Shown: positions 1-7,586 of the stretch, piece by piece | Numbering within the stretch: the stretch's first letter is position 1 | Layout of the letters: every line of letters starts with the position of its first letter | NCBI GenBank assembly: GCA_947581865.1 | Contig: CANPWA010000026.1 | Coordinates: 1-38,414 of the forward strand | From: an uncultured Acetatifactor sp. | Lineage (GTDB): Bacteria; Bacillota; Clostridia; Lachnospirales; Lachnospiraceae | Direction of reading: 5' to 3' | Length of the DNA stretch: 38,414 bases | Notes under the pieces: model-generated | Database searches by the model: none | Told to the model about the DNA's origin: nothing | What the model saw: only the letters and a program-made list of their open reading frames with translations | Position numbers and translations under genes: made by a program

Positions 1-1
1 A

Positions 2-68
2 GACGCTTTGCGTCCCCGCCACGAACAGGCGGCAGGGCCGCAGAGCAAGCCACCAGCTCAGCTGGTGG
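2..68. repeat. Cluster of three short hairpins at the left edge
   Basis: Three inverted repeats follow one another: GACGC-ttt-GCGTC (2-14), CCGCC-acgaaca-GGCGG (about 17-33) and CCACCAGCT-c-AGCTGGTGG (50-68). The last is a nine-base perfect palindrome. This density of stems in non-coding DNA resembles the end of a palindromic repeat or a small mobile element. The window cuts it on the left, so its full extent is unknown. Confidence 0.5.
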
Positions 69-348
69 TTCTGACTACCCTTATCGGCATATGTTTTGCA
101 GGATGATATAATTATCTTGCGGATAAGTTAGCATATTATCCGAATAAAAATAAGCGCCCCGACACATACGGACTGCAGATCTATGTGCCATTTTCACAGA
201 TGAGGAGAATGAGCGCCGCGCATTGATCAATGCTGCGGAGGATGGGTATGAAAAATGCTATTTTTGCACAAAATGGGGGTTTACGCACCGTCACTGAATG
301 TTAAATTGTGTTTTGTGGCAAAAATGCGTGGCGACTTGTATACGCATA
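69..348. other. Non-coding stretch with a possible short gene remnant
   Basis: No complete gene is visible here. One plus-strand frame stays open from about 154 to the TGA at 295-297 and reads like protein (it contains FTDEENERRALINAAEDGYE and a CYFC pair), but it has no start codon and a stop lies just upstream. It may be the tail of a decayed gene or chance. Confidence 0.25.
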
Positions 349-377
349 TTGACTTTTTTTGCAGAATATTTTATTAT
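349..377 (+). promoter_or_regulatory. Sigma-A type promoter for the GH95 gene
   Basis: TTGACT at 349-354 and TATTAT at 372-377 are separated by exactly 17 bases and lie about 100 bases upstream of the GH95 start. No copy of the GTGCAAATGCAC operator of the fructan locus is seen here, so this gene is probably controlled separately. Confidence 0.65.
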
Positions 378-474
378 ATTTTTACAAGGATCTAAACAGT
401 AAATTTCAGGGCGGCTCGGCGGATAGGACGGTATTTCAAATCGAAGAAGCGGGGCAAAACAGAGTGCGGGGTCG

Positions 475-3141
475 ATGTTTTTGAAGGTATTCGCGCGCAG
501 AAAAGCAGAGACGGCAAGGGGAATGAAAAAAGAGAGAATAAACTTAAACATATCCGATCAAAGCGCGGATAAAAAGGCGAAGAGAAGAGCGAAGCGGAAT
601 GACAGACGGGTCAAGTGCGCCGCATTTTTGAAAAAGCATCAAAAAGCCATACTCATTTGTGTTATAGTCGTCTATGCGCTCTCGCTGTCGCTCACGACCG
701 CGATAAGCGTCGTCGATATCGTTTTCCAAAACGAAACGCTTTCGCTTGGGGAGCTTGCACCCAATATCTTGCAGTACGATAAGCCTGCGTCAAAGACTCC
801 GCGCAAGTTGGATTTTTCGAATATAGCGTACAAATTTGGCAAAAGCTACGACATTTTTCAGCAGACGTCCCTGCCGATAGGCAACGGCGATATGGGGCTT
901 TGCATTCTTGGCGAGACGGACAGCGAGACGCTCATCTTCAACGAAAAAACGCTGTGGTCGGGCGGCCCCGTCGATGGCGAAGAGTATAATGGCGACAACT
1001 TTACGGGCATAGGGCCGGACGGACTAAAAGAAAACGAAAGATTTTATGCCGTTCGCGACGCGCTGTTGCGAGGCGATGAAAAGACGGCGAAAAAGTTGTT
1101 TGACAACATTCAAAGCAATGTCGCGGGCAAGGGCGCATATCTCGCGTGGGGCAATGTCAAGTTGGATTTCGGGCATAAACGCGTCAAAAATTATTCGCGC
1201 AGCCTGAATATTGACGAAGCGATTTCGAATGTGTCGTATCGCTGCGGCAAAAGCGCGTTTTCAAGGGAGTTTTTTGCGTCTTCTCCCTCCGACATTATTG
1301 CGGCGGAGCTGACTTCGGACGGCGGAGATTTAAACTTTACACTGTCATTTGAAAGCAAGCACAGCGACACAGTTGCCGCGCAGGGCAACGTTTTGACCAA
1401 CTTCGGCAATCTTGAAAACGGGCTTAAATATTATTTGCGCATAGCGGTGGACAATGAAGGCGGAGACATCGTCTGCGACGCAAAATCGCTCACCGTCAAG
1501 AATGCGGAAAAGGCGCATATATATTTGTGCGCGTCGACGGATTATGAACTTGATTTTCCGAAATACAGGACGGGCGAGAGCTCGGATGAGCTTGCCGCGC
1601 GCGTGACTCGCGTCGTTGACGCCGCTGTGAGCAAGGGGTATGCCACGCTGAAAGAGGAACATATCGCCGACTACCGTTCGCTCTTTGGCAGGGTAGCGAT
1701 GAACTTGGGCGGCAAAAGACCGAATTTTTCCACAGATAAACTTGTATCGAGATATAAGACCGTATTTTTGAGAAAATCTCATCGCAGATATCTTGAGCAG
1801 TTGCTGTATAACTATGGAAGATATTTGCTGATAGCGTCGTCGAGGCAGGACAGCCGTCTCCCCGCAAATCTGCAGGGAGTGTGGAATGAGAGCTTGACCG
1901 CGCCGTGGCAGTCGGATTATCACATCAATATCAATCTGCAGATGAATTATTGGCCCGCGTACAATACTAATCTTGCTGAGTGTGCCGAGCCGCTTGTGAA
2001 GTACGTTGACGGGTTGAGAGAACCGGGACGCGTGACGGCAAAGACGTATACCGCCACAGCGGAGGAACTCGCCATGAATTTGCCGGACGAATACTATGGG
2101 TTTGTGGCGCACACGGAAAGCGGCCCATACGGACATACCTCACCCGGTGCGGGCCCGCTATGGTCGCCCGTCACGGTGGCGTGGCTTTTGCAAAATGTTT
2201 ATGAGGGCTATGAGTACAGTGGGGATACGCAATATCTCGCGCGAATTTATCCTATGATGAAAGAGGCGCTCGCGTATTTTGAGCGTATTATGATAATGCA
2301 TGACGGACGGCTCGTTTCTGCGCCTTCATATTCGCCCGAGCACGGTCCCTTGACGGTAGGCAATACCTATGAACAGTCTTTGATATGGCAGCTGCTTACG
2401 GACAGCGTCGCCGCGGCGAATACGCTTGGCATAGACGCAGACAAAGTCGCAAAGTGGCAGGATATGTTGAGCAAGCTCCATCCTATCGAGATAGGCAAGA
2501 GCGGACAGATCAAGGAGTGGTATGAGGAGACTACGCTGAACAGCATGGGAGAATGGCACCATAGACATACATCGCATTTGCTTGGGCTGTTTCCCGGAGA
2601 CCTCATCACGAAGGATTCGGATCCCGCTGTGCTGAAAGCCGTCAGAAAATCCCTCAAAAATCGCGGCAAGCACACTACAGGCTGGGCGATGGGACAGAGG
2701 ATAAATACCTACGCGCGCCTTGGCGACGGCAACGCGGCGTTTGAATATATCGAAAAGCTGTTCAAAAAGGGGATATACCCAAATTTGTTCGACGCGCATC
2801 CACCATTTCAGATCGACGGCAATTTCGGCTATACGGCGGGCGTAACCGAAATGCTTATGCAGAGCAATGCGGGATATATCGACTTGCTCCCTGCGCTCCC
2901 CGACAGCTGGCCGATAGGGAAAATTTGCGGCATAGTCGCAAGAGGTAACTTTACGCTCAATATAGAGTGGGACGGCGCCTTTACGCGCGGCGAGATCACG
3001 TCAAATATAGGCGGTATGTGCAAGCTCAAAGCCCCGTGCGCAATAAAAGTCCTCGACGTAAACGGCGCCATTTTGGCAAGCGGAACATCAGTCGGTTTTG
3101 AGTCTTCTCCCTCCGCGACATATCTCATATTGCCCGCCTGA
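475..3141 (+). CDS. GH95-type alpha-L-fucosidase, membrane-anchored
   Basis: This 888-residue protein matches glycoside hydrolase family 95, inverting alpha-L-fucosidases (some members act on alpha-L-galactosides). The family opening PIGNGDMG followed by FNEKTLWSGGP is present. Residues matching the known catalytic set are all visible: N485 and N487 in HININLQMNYW, E622 in SPEHGP and D781 in FQIDGNFG. Residues 1-55 are strongly basic and are followed by a hydrophobic segment around 60-85, so the enzyme is probably held at the membrane with the catalytic part outside; I see no lipobox. An alternative start is ATG 523, but its AAGGGG lies almost against the codon, so ATG 475 is kept. The gene stands alone. 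The family call is firm; the exact substrate is not. Confidence 0.9.
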   Translation: MFLKVFARRKAETARGMKKERINLNISDQSADKKAKRRAKRNDRRVKCAAFLKKHQKAILICVIVVYALSLSLTTAISVVDIVFQNETLSLGELAPNILQYDKPASKTPRKLDFSNIAYKFGKSYDIFQQTSLPIGNGDMGLCILGETDSETLIFNEKTLWSGGPVDGEEYNGDNFTGIGPDGLKENERFYAVRDALLRGDEKTAKKLFDNIQSNVAGKGAYLAWGNVKLDFGHKRVKNYSRSLNIDEAISNVSYRCGKSAFSREFFASSPSDIIAAELTSDGGDLNFTLSFESKHSDTVAAQGNVLTNFGNLENGLKYYLRIAVDNEGGDIVCDAKSLTVKNAEKAHIYLCASTDYELDFPKYRTGESSDELAARVTRVVDAAVSKGYATLKEEHIADYRSLFGRVAMNLGGKRPNFSTDKLVSRYKTVFLRKSHRRYLEQLLYNYGRYLLIASSRQDSRLPANLQGVWNESLTAPWQSDYHININLQMNYWPAYNTNLAECAEPLVKYVDGLREPGRVTAKTYTATAEELAMNLPDEYYGFVAHTESGPYGHTSPGAGPLWSPVTVAWLLQNVYEGYEYSGDTQYLARIYPMMKEALAYFERIMIMHDGRLVSAPSYSPEHGPLTVGNTYEQSLIWQLLTDSVAAANTLGIDADKVAKWQDMLSKLHPIEIGKSGQIKEWYEETTLNSMGEWHHRHTSHLLGLFPGDLITKDSDPAVLKAVRKSLKNRGKHTTGWAMGQRINTYARLGDGNAAFEYIEKLFKKGIYPNLFDAHPPFQIDGNFGYTAGVTEMLMQSNAGYIDLLPALPDSWPIGKICGIVARGNFTLNIEWDGAFTRGEITSNIGGMCKLKAPCAIKVLDVNGAILASGTSVGFESSPSATYLILPA

Positions 3142-3485
3142 TTGCATTTTTGACTGCCGATCTCCCCGCGCATCCCGGCAAACTCTATACCTAGGCGATA
3201 TATACAGGCGGAATATTGAGAAAAACTTGTTTTTCCTAAATGTCAGAGGCAATCGCAATTCAGAGTTTTTTAAGTTGCTGATATTTCAATGCGCCGCATT
3301 TTTCCTCTAGCTGCAAAAAACATAATAAAATCGACGCGCAGGGAGAGACAGGGATATTGAGCTTGGAATTGACATAAGAATTATCAAACGATTGGCAAAT
3401 TAGTAAATATCTATAGCATGCAAAAAATGGGTGAGAAATAATCGATTTAGTCAAAAGAGTCCGGTTGAGTTACCGGTTGCGGAGA
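3142..3485. other. Intergenic region after the GH95 gene
   Basis: No gene is supported in this 344-base stretch; open frames are short and lack ribosome binding sites. A small inverted repeat CCGGT-tgagtt-ACCGG lies just before the first copy of the structured repeat. I see no convincing terminator for the GH95 gene. Confidence 0.5.
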
Positions 3486-3616
3486 AGCAGGGATTTGTAG
3501 GGACGGAGTCCCGTAATAGTGGCGCGGCGAGTTTACTCGCTAGAGCGACACGTCAGCCTGGTGGAGACAGGGTTCGAGGCGCGCAGCGACTGCATATCGA
3601 AGAATGTGCAAAATCG
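3486..3616 (+). repeat. Hairpin-rich interspersed element, copy 1
   Basis: This is the first of three direct copies. It has the outer-stem half AGCAGGGATTT (3486-3496), hairpin GGGAC-gga-GTCCC (3500-3512), hairpin GCGAG-TTTA-CTCGC (3527-3540), the conserved core CGTCAGCCTG...GGTTCGAGG (3551-3579) and hairpin TGCATAT/ATGTGCA (3591-3610). The closing half of the outer stem is degenerate, with only AAATC near 3611-3615 left. It lies immediately 3' of the AIPR gene, beyond that gene's terminator. Confidence 0.75.
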
Positions 3617-3620
3617 CCGC

Positions 3621-3660
3621 AAAAAAATAAACGCCCATAAATTGAAAATGAGCGTTTATT
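3621..3660 (-). terminator. Rho-independent terminator of the AIPR gene
   Basis: Read on the minus strand, the perfect nine-base stem AATAAACGC/GCGTTTATT (3626-3634 with 3652-3660) is followed by a run of T. It lies about 45 bases after the AIPR stop codon. Confidence 0.75.
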
Positions 3661-3706
3661 GGCGGCACGTCAGCAACCGCATTTGAACTGAACTTATGCT
3701 ATAATA

Positions 3707-5548
3707 CTATGAGATAGAATTAAATATATTCATTATCTTATCAACAATATTATACCAATCAGATTTTAATATCGCAAAGTAATTACGATCTATTTTTAAG
3801 AAGTTAGTTTCGCTTAATGTGTTATCTGCTTCTTTTTTAATTGCATAATATCGCTTACCTGATAAAATAATAGTTTCAAACAGCCGATATAGAACCTCGT
3901 CATACTTATCTTTGTTTGTATCGAATAGCTTTTTGGGAATGAGAGGCGCTACATTATCTATATTTCTAAATATATCATAATAGTAGTCGTCATAGGCTTT
4001 TTCTTTTTGGATGTTTTCAAAAATAACTTTTAAATCCGCATTTACTATATTTTTGTTGTAATATCGCGCGGCAAACGTTGCAAATGCGATGCAGATAGTA
4101 CGTGCGTTGTGAGCAAAGGGAATTAATTCTGCGGCAAACGGAGAATTTTCTTGCTCTTTATCAAACTGTTGAATAAATATTTTTCTATAATAGGAATCAA
4201 TATATAATAATTCTCTAATCAACAGACAAACTTGATTTTGATTTCCATTGAATATAGGGTTATAGTATTTATCTAAATATAGCATAGATGGTTTAGATCT
4301 GCTTGATCCAGGAAGTTGGAACATGCCGGCCAAACATAATTTACCCACCTCAACCAAGTCAGTATTGTTATATTCTTCCCTATAAGCTTTTGGAATATCC
4401 TCACCACGCTTGGTTTGATAAAATATTCCGACATTTCGCATCGCGATTCCAAATCTTACCTGTTCGGGTGCATTTGCTTTCAAATCGATCTGTTTTATTG
4501 CTTTTTGTGAATTTGTGGCTTTTGCGATTTCTAAACTGAACATATTTTTTTCATCTTCTGTATTACCCACAATTTTGATGATTTTACACGGCAGGAAGAA
4601 GTCGTGTTCTCGGTTAATCTCTTTACTTTTATGTAATAAAGTAGTAGTTTGACCTCCATTTACAATAGAGAAGTTTTTCAGTTTTACTTCTCGACCACTA
4701 ATAGTAAAATCATCACAAATAATTGTTAATCCATTATTTTTAAACCAAAACGATTCAGGGCTATTACGTATAGTATCATTTATTGAGTCATCTATATCGC
4801 GTTTCTTTATATAATATCGTAAATTTCGAGACAATAAATTGGTACTATATCTGGCATATAATTCTTTAACAGAAAATGCCGATACGTTCACGATAACCGC
4901 ATCATCACCAAATTCAAGATAATTGCCAGACTGATCGATTTCGATCTTTCCACTTTCTACCGTAGGTCTGCGCGATTCCGATTCCTTTATTTCATCCACT
5001 ACATCATCTGCAAAATATAGCTGTATTTCATAATTTAAGTTATCCAATCCATGTTCTTGTAATAATTTTTGGATCCTATCTTCACGTATACCATTTTTTT
5101 GTGCGCTTGTATAGAAAACGAAACAAACTTTCGATTCATCTCCTACTTCTGCATCTAATGTTAAAAATCGCCTTTGAACTTTTGCATTAACTGTTTCATA
5201 CTCGCCACGTTTCATACTCTTGTAGAATAAGATCATTTTTGCGACTGCATCACGAACCTCATCAAAAGTTATCCTTTGATAATATTTCGCTTGACAAATT
5301 ATTAAATTACTTGTTTCAGAGTTTGGATCGGTTAATAGTGCGTCTGCGCCACCGTCTCCTTGGGAGTCAACGAGAATATTCTCTATGTCGCTATCTGTAA
5401 AAGATAAAGAAGGATTTTTATAGAAATTTGATTTTACACATAGAACAGCAAAAACATGATCGTTAGATTCCTTTCGCAAACATGGATACGACTCTTTCAA
5501 TATTTGAATTTTACTGCAAATTGTTTCATAGGAAGTGTTTTTTTCCAT
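3707..5548 (-). CDS. AIPR-family abortive phage infection protein
   Basis: The 613-residue product has the hallmark core of AIPR proteins, FWFKNNGLTI followed by IVNGGQTT (roughly residues 265-305). Proteins of this family are known for abortive infection or as companions of restriction systems. The N-terminal 100 residues look like a PD-(D/E)xK nuclease: an acidic GDGGADAL stretch ending in D69, then IICQAKY with Q86-x-K88. If so, it may cut DNA when infection is sensed; that is inference. The start at 5548 has AAGGAGC eight bases upstream. The gene is much richer in A+T than the fructan genes, stands alone, and lies between structured-repeat copies 1 and 2, which suggests it was acquired as one unit. 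Confidence 0.85.
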   Translation of the reverse strand: MEKNTSYETICSKIQILKESYPCLRKESNDHVFAVLCVKSNFYKNPSLSFTDSDIENILVDSQGDGGADALLTDPNSETSNLIICQAKYYQRITFDEVRDAVAKMILFYKSMKRGEYETVNAKVQRRFLTLDAEVGDESKVCFVFYTSAQKNGIREDRIQKLLQEHGLDNLNYEIQLYFADDVVDEIKESESRRPTVESGKIEIDQSGNYLEFGDDAVIVNVSAFSVKELYARYSTNLLSRNLRYYIKKRDIDDSINDTIRNSPESFWFKNNGLTIICDDFTISGREVKLKNFSIVNGGQTTTLLHKSKEINREHDFFLPCKIIKIVGNTEDEKNMFSLEIAKATNSQKAIKQIDLKANAPEQVRFGIAMRNVGIFYQTKRGEDIPKAYREEYNNTDLVEVGKLCLAGMFQLPGSSRSKPSMLYLDKYYNPIFNGNQNQVCLLIRELLYIDSYYRKIFIQQFDKEQENSPFAAELIPFAHNARTICIAFATFAARYYNKNIVNADLKVIFENIQKEKAYDDYYYDIFRNIDNVAPLIPKKLFDTNKDKYDEVLYRLFETIILSGKRYYAIKKEADNTLSETNFLKIDRNYFAILKSDWYNIVDKIMNIFNSIS

Positions 5549-5577
5549 AGGTAATGCTCCTTTTCAACTTTATAATA

Positions 5578-5606
5578 AATATACCAATATTCTGCTTAAA
5601 AAGCAA
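5578..5606 (-). promoter_or_regulatory. Probable promoter of the AIPR gene
   Basis: On the minus strand TTGCTT (5606-5601) and TATATT (5583-5578) are separated by 17 bases, about 30 bases before the start codon. Confidence 0.45.
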
Positions 5607-5815
5607 GAGATAAATCATATTTGCAGGTGATGGAGAACATTATATATGCAATTAGTAATATGTCCATATTCGACTTAATCGTGCGAGTAAGAAAATTAAA
5701 TATAAGTTTATTAAGGTCCTAGGAGTAAAAAATCATAAAAATCAGCAATTTATAAAAAATGTAATAAACCAACACTCTAATTTTGAGGGTTCAGTCGAGT
5801 CGCGATTGGCAAAGA

Positions 5816-5980
5816 CGTAGGGATATGTTATGGCAAAGCCCCGCAATAGCGGAACGGAAGTTTGCACTATAAGATAAAATCGTCCAACTTTTTTAAAAGT
5901 CGGCGTGAAGCGTCAGCCTGGCGGAGGCAGGGTTCGAGGAGCGAAGCGACGGCGCATCGCAGATGCGTGAAATCCCTGCG
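5816..5980 (+). repeat. Hairpin-rich interspersed element, copy 2
   Basis: The outer stem CGTAGGGAT (5816-5824) pairs with ATCCCTGCG (5972-5980), with one G-T pair. Inside are a weaker GGC-aaa-GCC hairpin, a longer divergent middle, the core CGTCAGCCTG...GGTTCGAGG (5911-5939) and hairpin CGCATC-gca-GATGCG (5953-5967). It has the same orientation as copies 1 and 3. It separates the AIPR gene from the type I restriction operon. Confidence 0.8.
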
Positions 5981-6065
5981 GTAAATTGTCAACGAAAGTG
6001 CAACACTTTTTGTAATTCATAATTCCACAAGTCCTCTGCTGTTTGGTAGTTTAAGACACTTTTGA

Positions 6066-6203
6066 TCAGAAGGTTACTATGTGTCGATCGTAAGTTTAAG
6101 CAAAAAGACGGTGCAAAATGATATAAAAAATCAAGAGCTGAAAGATCAGATAGCGGATAAGAATCGTATTAAAAAATTTAAGCACCCGTTTACGGGTGAG
6201 TAA
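6066..6203 (+). pseudogene. Possible tail of a decayed coding sequence
   Basis: A frame stays open from 6066 to TAA 6201-6203 and reads protein-like, with SLSKKTVQNDI followed by KNRIKKFKHPFTGE, reminiscent of a small helix-turn-helix end. It has no ribosome binding site and a stop directly upstream; GTG 6081 is the only plausible start. A CACCCG-ttta-CGGGTG hairpin overlaps its end (6183-6198). The rest of 5981-6328 holds nothing recognisable. I do not recognise the family. Confidence 0.25.
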
Positions 6204-6224
6204 AAGGGAAAAAGGCAATGGAAT

Positions 6225-6247
6225 AAAAAGACCCCGAAATCAGGGTC
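6225..6247 (-). terminator. Weak minus-strand terminator-like hairpin
   Basis: On the minus strand the stem GACCC/GGGTC (6247-6243 with 6234-6230) is followed by five T. No minus-strand gene ends just upstream, so it may be left over from an earlier arrangement. Confidence 0.35.
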
Positions 6248-6328
6248 GCCCATATCAAATCTTGGAGGCTTTGAGAAAAAAACGCACCTTGAAGATACTT
6301 ATTATTATTTCGCAATTCTGTAAAATGC

Positions 6329-6358
6329 TTGATTTTGCGAAATAGATTGTGGTATAGT
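6329..6358 (+). promoter_or_regulatory. Probable promoter of the type I restriction operon
   Basis: TTGATT (6329-6334), an 18-base spacer and TATAGT (6353-6358) lie 20 bases before the first start codon. The leader would be very short, and no strong ribosome binding site precedes ATG 6378. Confidence 0.5.
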
Positions 6359-6377
6359 ACGAACGAGTTGATTTGCT

Positions 6378-7571
6378 ATGCGATTGATCAAGCGTGAATT
6401 TTATCTGAACAAGCTGAAGGATGTCATGGGCACCCCGGATATCAAAGTCATTACCGGCGTCCGACGTAGCGGAAAGTCCAAGTTGCTGGAGGCTTTCATG
6501 GCTCATATTCTTGAAACTGATCCGAGCGCAAATATCATTCATATCAATTTCAATATGAATGCGTATGAGAGTCTGAACGAATATCATGCGCTGAATGACT
6601 ATATTGAAAAAGTATACACACCTGGGAAAAACAACTACATCTTCATTGACGAGGTTCAGATGTGTGATGGCTTTGAGAAAGCAATCAACAGCCTTCACGC
6701 CTCCGAGAAATATGACATTTATATCACCGGTTCCAACGCATTTCTTTTAAGCAGCGACCTAGTGACGCTATTTACTGGACGAACCTTTGAAATTGAGGTT
6801 TTTCCCTTCTCCTTTAGTGAGTTTATGCAATATTTCGAGCTGACGGATCAATATTCTGCATTTAACAGTTATATCCAGAATGGCGGCATGTCTGGCTCTT
6901 ACCTTTATAAGACACCGGAATCGAGATATGATTATATTTCTGATGTTTTCAATACGTTGATCGTCCGGGATATTCAGCGCAAGTATCGTGTTCGTAATAT
7001 GCCGCTGATGGAACGCCTGTGCGATTTCCTCATCGATAACATCTCTATTCAGACCTCCACCCGCAGCGTGGCTGCAACGTTCACCAGGGAACAGGTCAAA
7101 ACAAATGATCGCACCATAAGTGCCTATATCAAATATCTTTGCAACGCTTTCGCATTCTACAAGATTAGACGATATGACATTCAAGGGAAACGATATCTCA
7201 GCTCTAACGATAAGTATTATCTCAGTGATCATTCCTTCAAATATGCAAAACTGGGCACAAAAAATGCCGATTACGACAGGATGATTGAAAACATTGTTGC
7301 CATTGAACTGCTAAGGCGGGGATATGAGTTGTATGCCGGGGTACTGTATAAGAAAGGGATCGACTTCGTTGCTATCAAGCGTAGCGAAAAGCTGTATATT
7401 CAGGTCGCGAGCAGTATCGATGCCCCCGACACCTTCCGGCGCGAGGTCGATCCACTGCTGAAGATCAAGGATGCCTATCCAAAGATGATCCTTACCCGTA
7501 CGCGGCAGGAAGCATATCAGTATGAGGGCGTGCAAATCGTGGATGTGGCCGACTGGCTGGTGTTGAATTAA
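6378..7571 (+). CDS. AAA-type ATPase with DUF4143-like C-terminus
   Basis: The 397-residue product starts with a P-loop ATPase domain: Walker A VRRSGKSKLL near residue 30, Walker B YIFIDEVQMC near residue 92, and YITGSNAFLLSS as the sensor-like strand. The second half, with VRDIQRKYRVRN and a late GIDFVAIK..KLYIQVASS segment, fits the DUF4143 region found in this ATPase family. That last segment resembles the core of a restriction-type nuclease fold (D, then a Q-bearing strand). The function of these proteins is unsettled. The gene ends 15 bases before hsdR and probably shares its transcript, which suggests a link to the restriction system, though such ATPases are often stand-alone. Confidence 0.8.
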   Translation: MRLIKREFYLNKLKDVMGTPDIKVITGVRRSGKSKLLEAFMAHILETDPSANIIHINFNMNAYESLNEYHALNDYIEKVYTPGKNNYIFIDEVQMCDGFEKAINSLHASEKYDIYITGSNAFLLSSDLVTLFTGRTFEIEVFPFSFSEFMQYFELTDQYSAFNSYIQNGGMSGSYLYKTPESRYDYISDVFNTLIVRDIQRKYRVRNMPLMERLCDFLIDNISIQTSTRSVAATFTREQVKTNDRTISAYIKYLCNAFAFYKIRRYDIQGKRYLSSNDKYYLSDHSFKYAKLGTKNADYDRMIENIVAIELLRRGYELYAGVLYKKGIDFVAIKRSEKLYIQVASSIDAPDTFRREVDPLLKIKDAYPKMILTRTRQEAYQYEGVQIVDVADWLVLN

Positions 7572-7586
7572 GATCGAGGTGTAATA

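Noticed and set aside
1345..2136. Minus-strand frame of 263 codons inside the GH95 gene
   Set aside because: It overlaps conserved GH95 motifs on the other strand and shows no family features.
3551..3579. GGTTCGAG in the structured repeat as a tRNA T-loop
   Set aside because: Only the loop-like string is present; no cloverleaf with matching acceptor and anticodon arms could be drawn.
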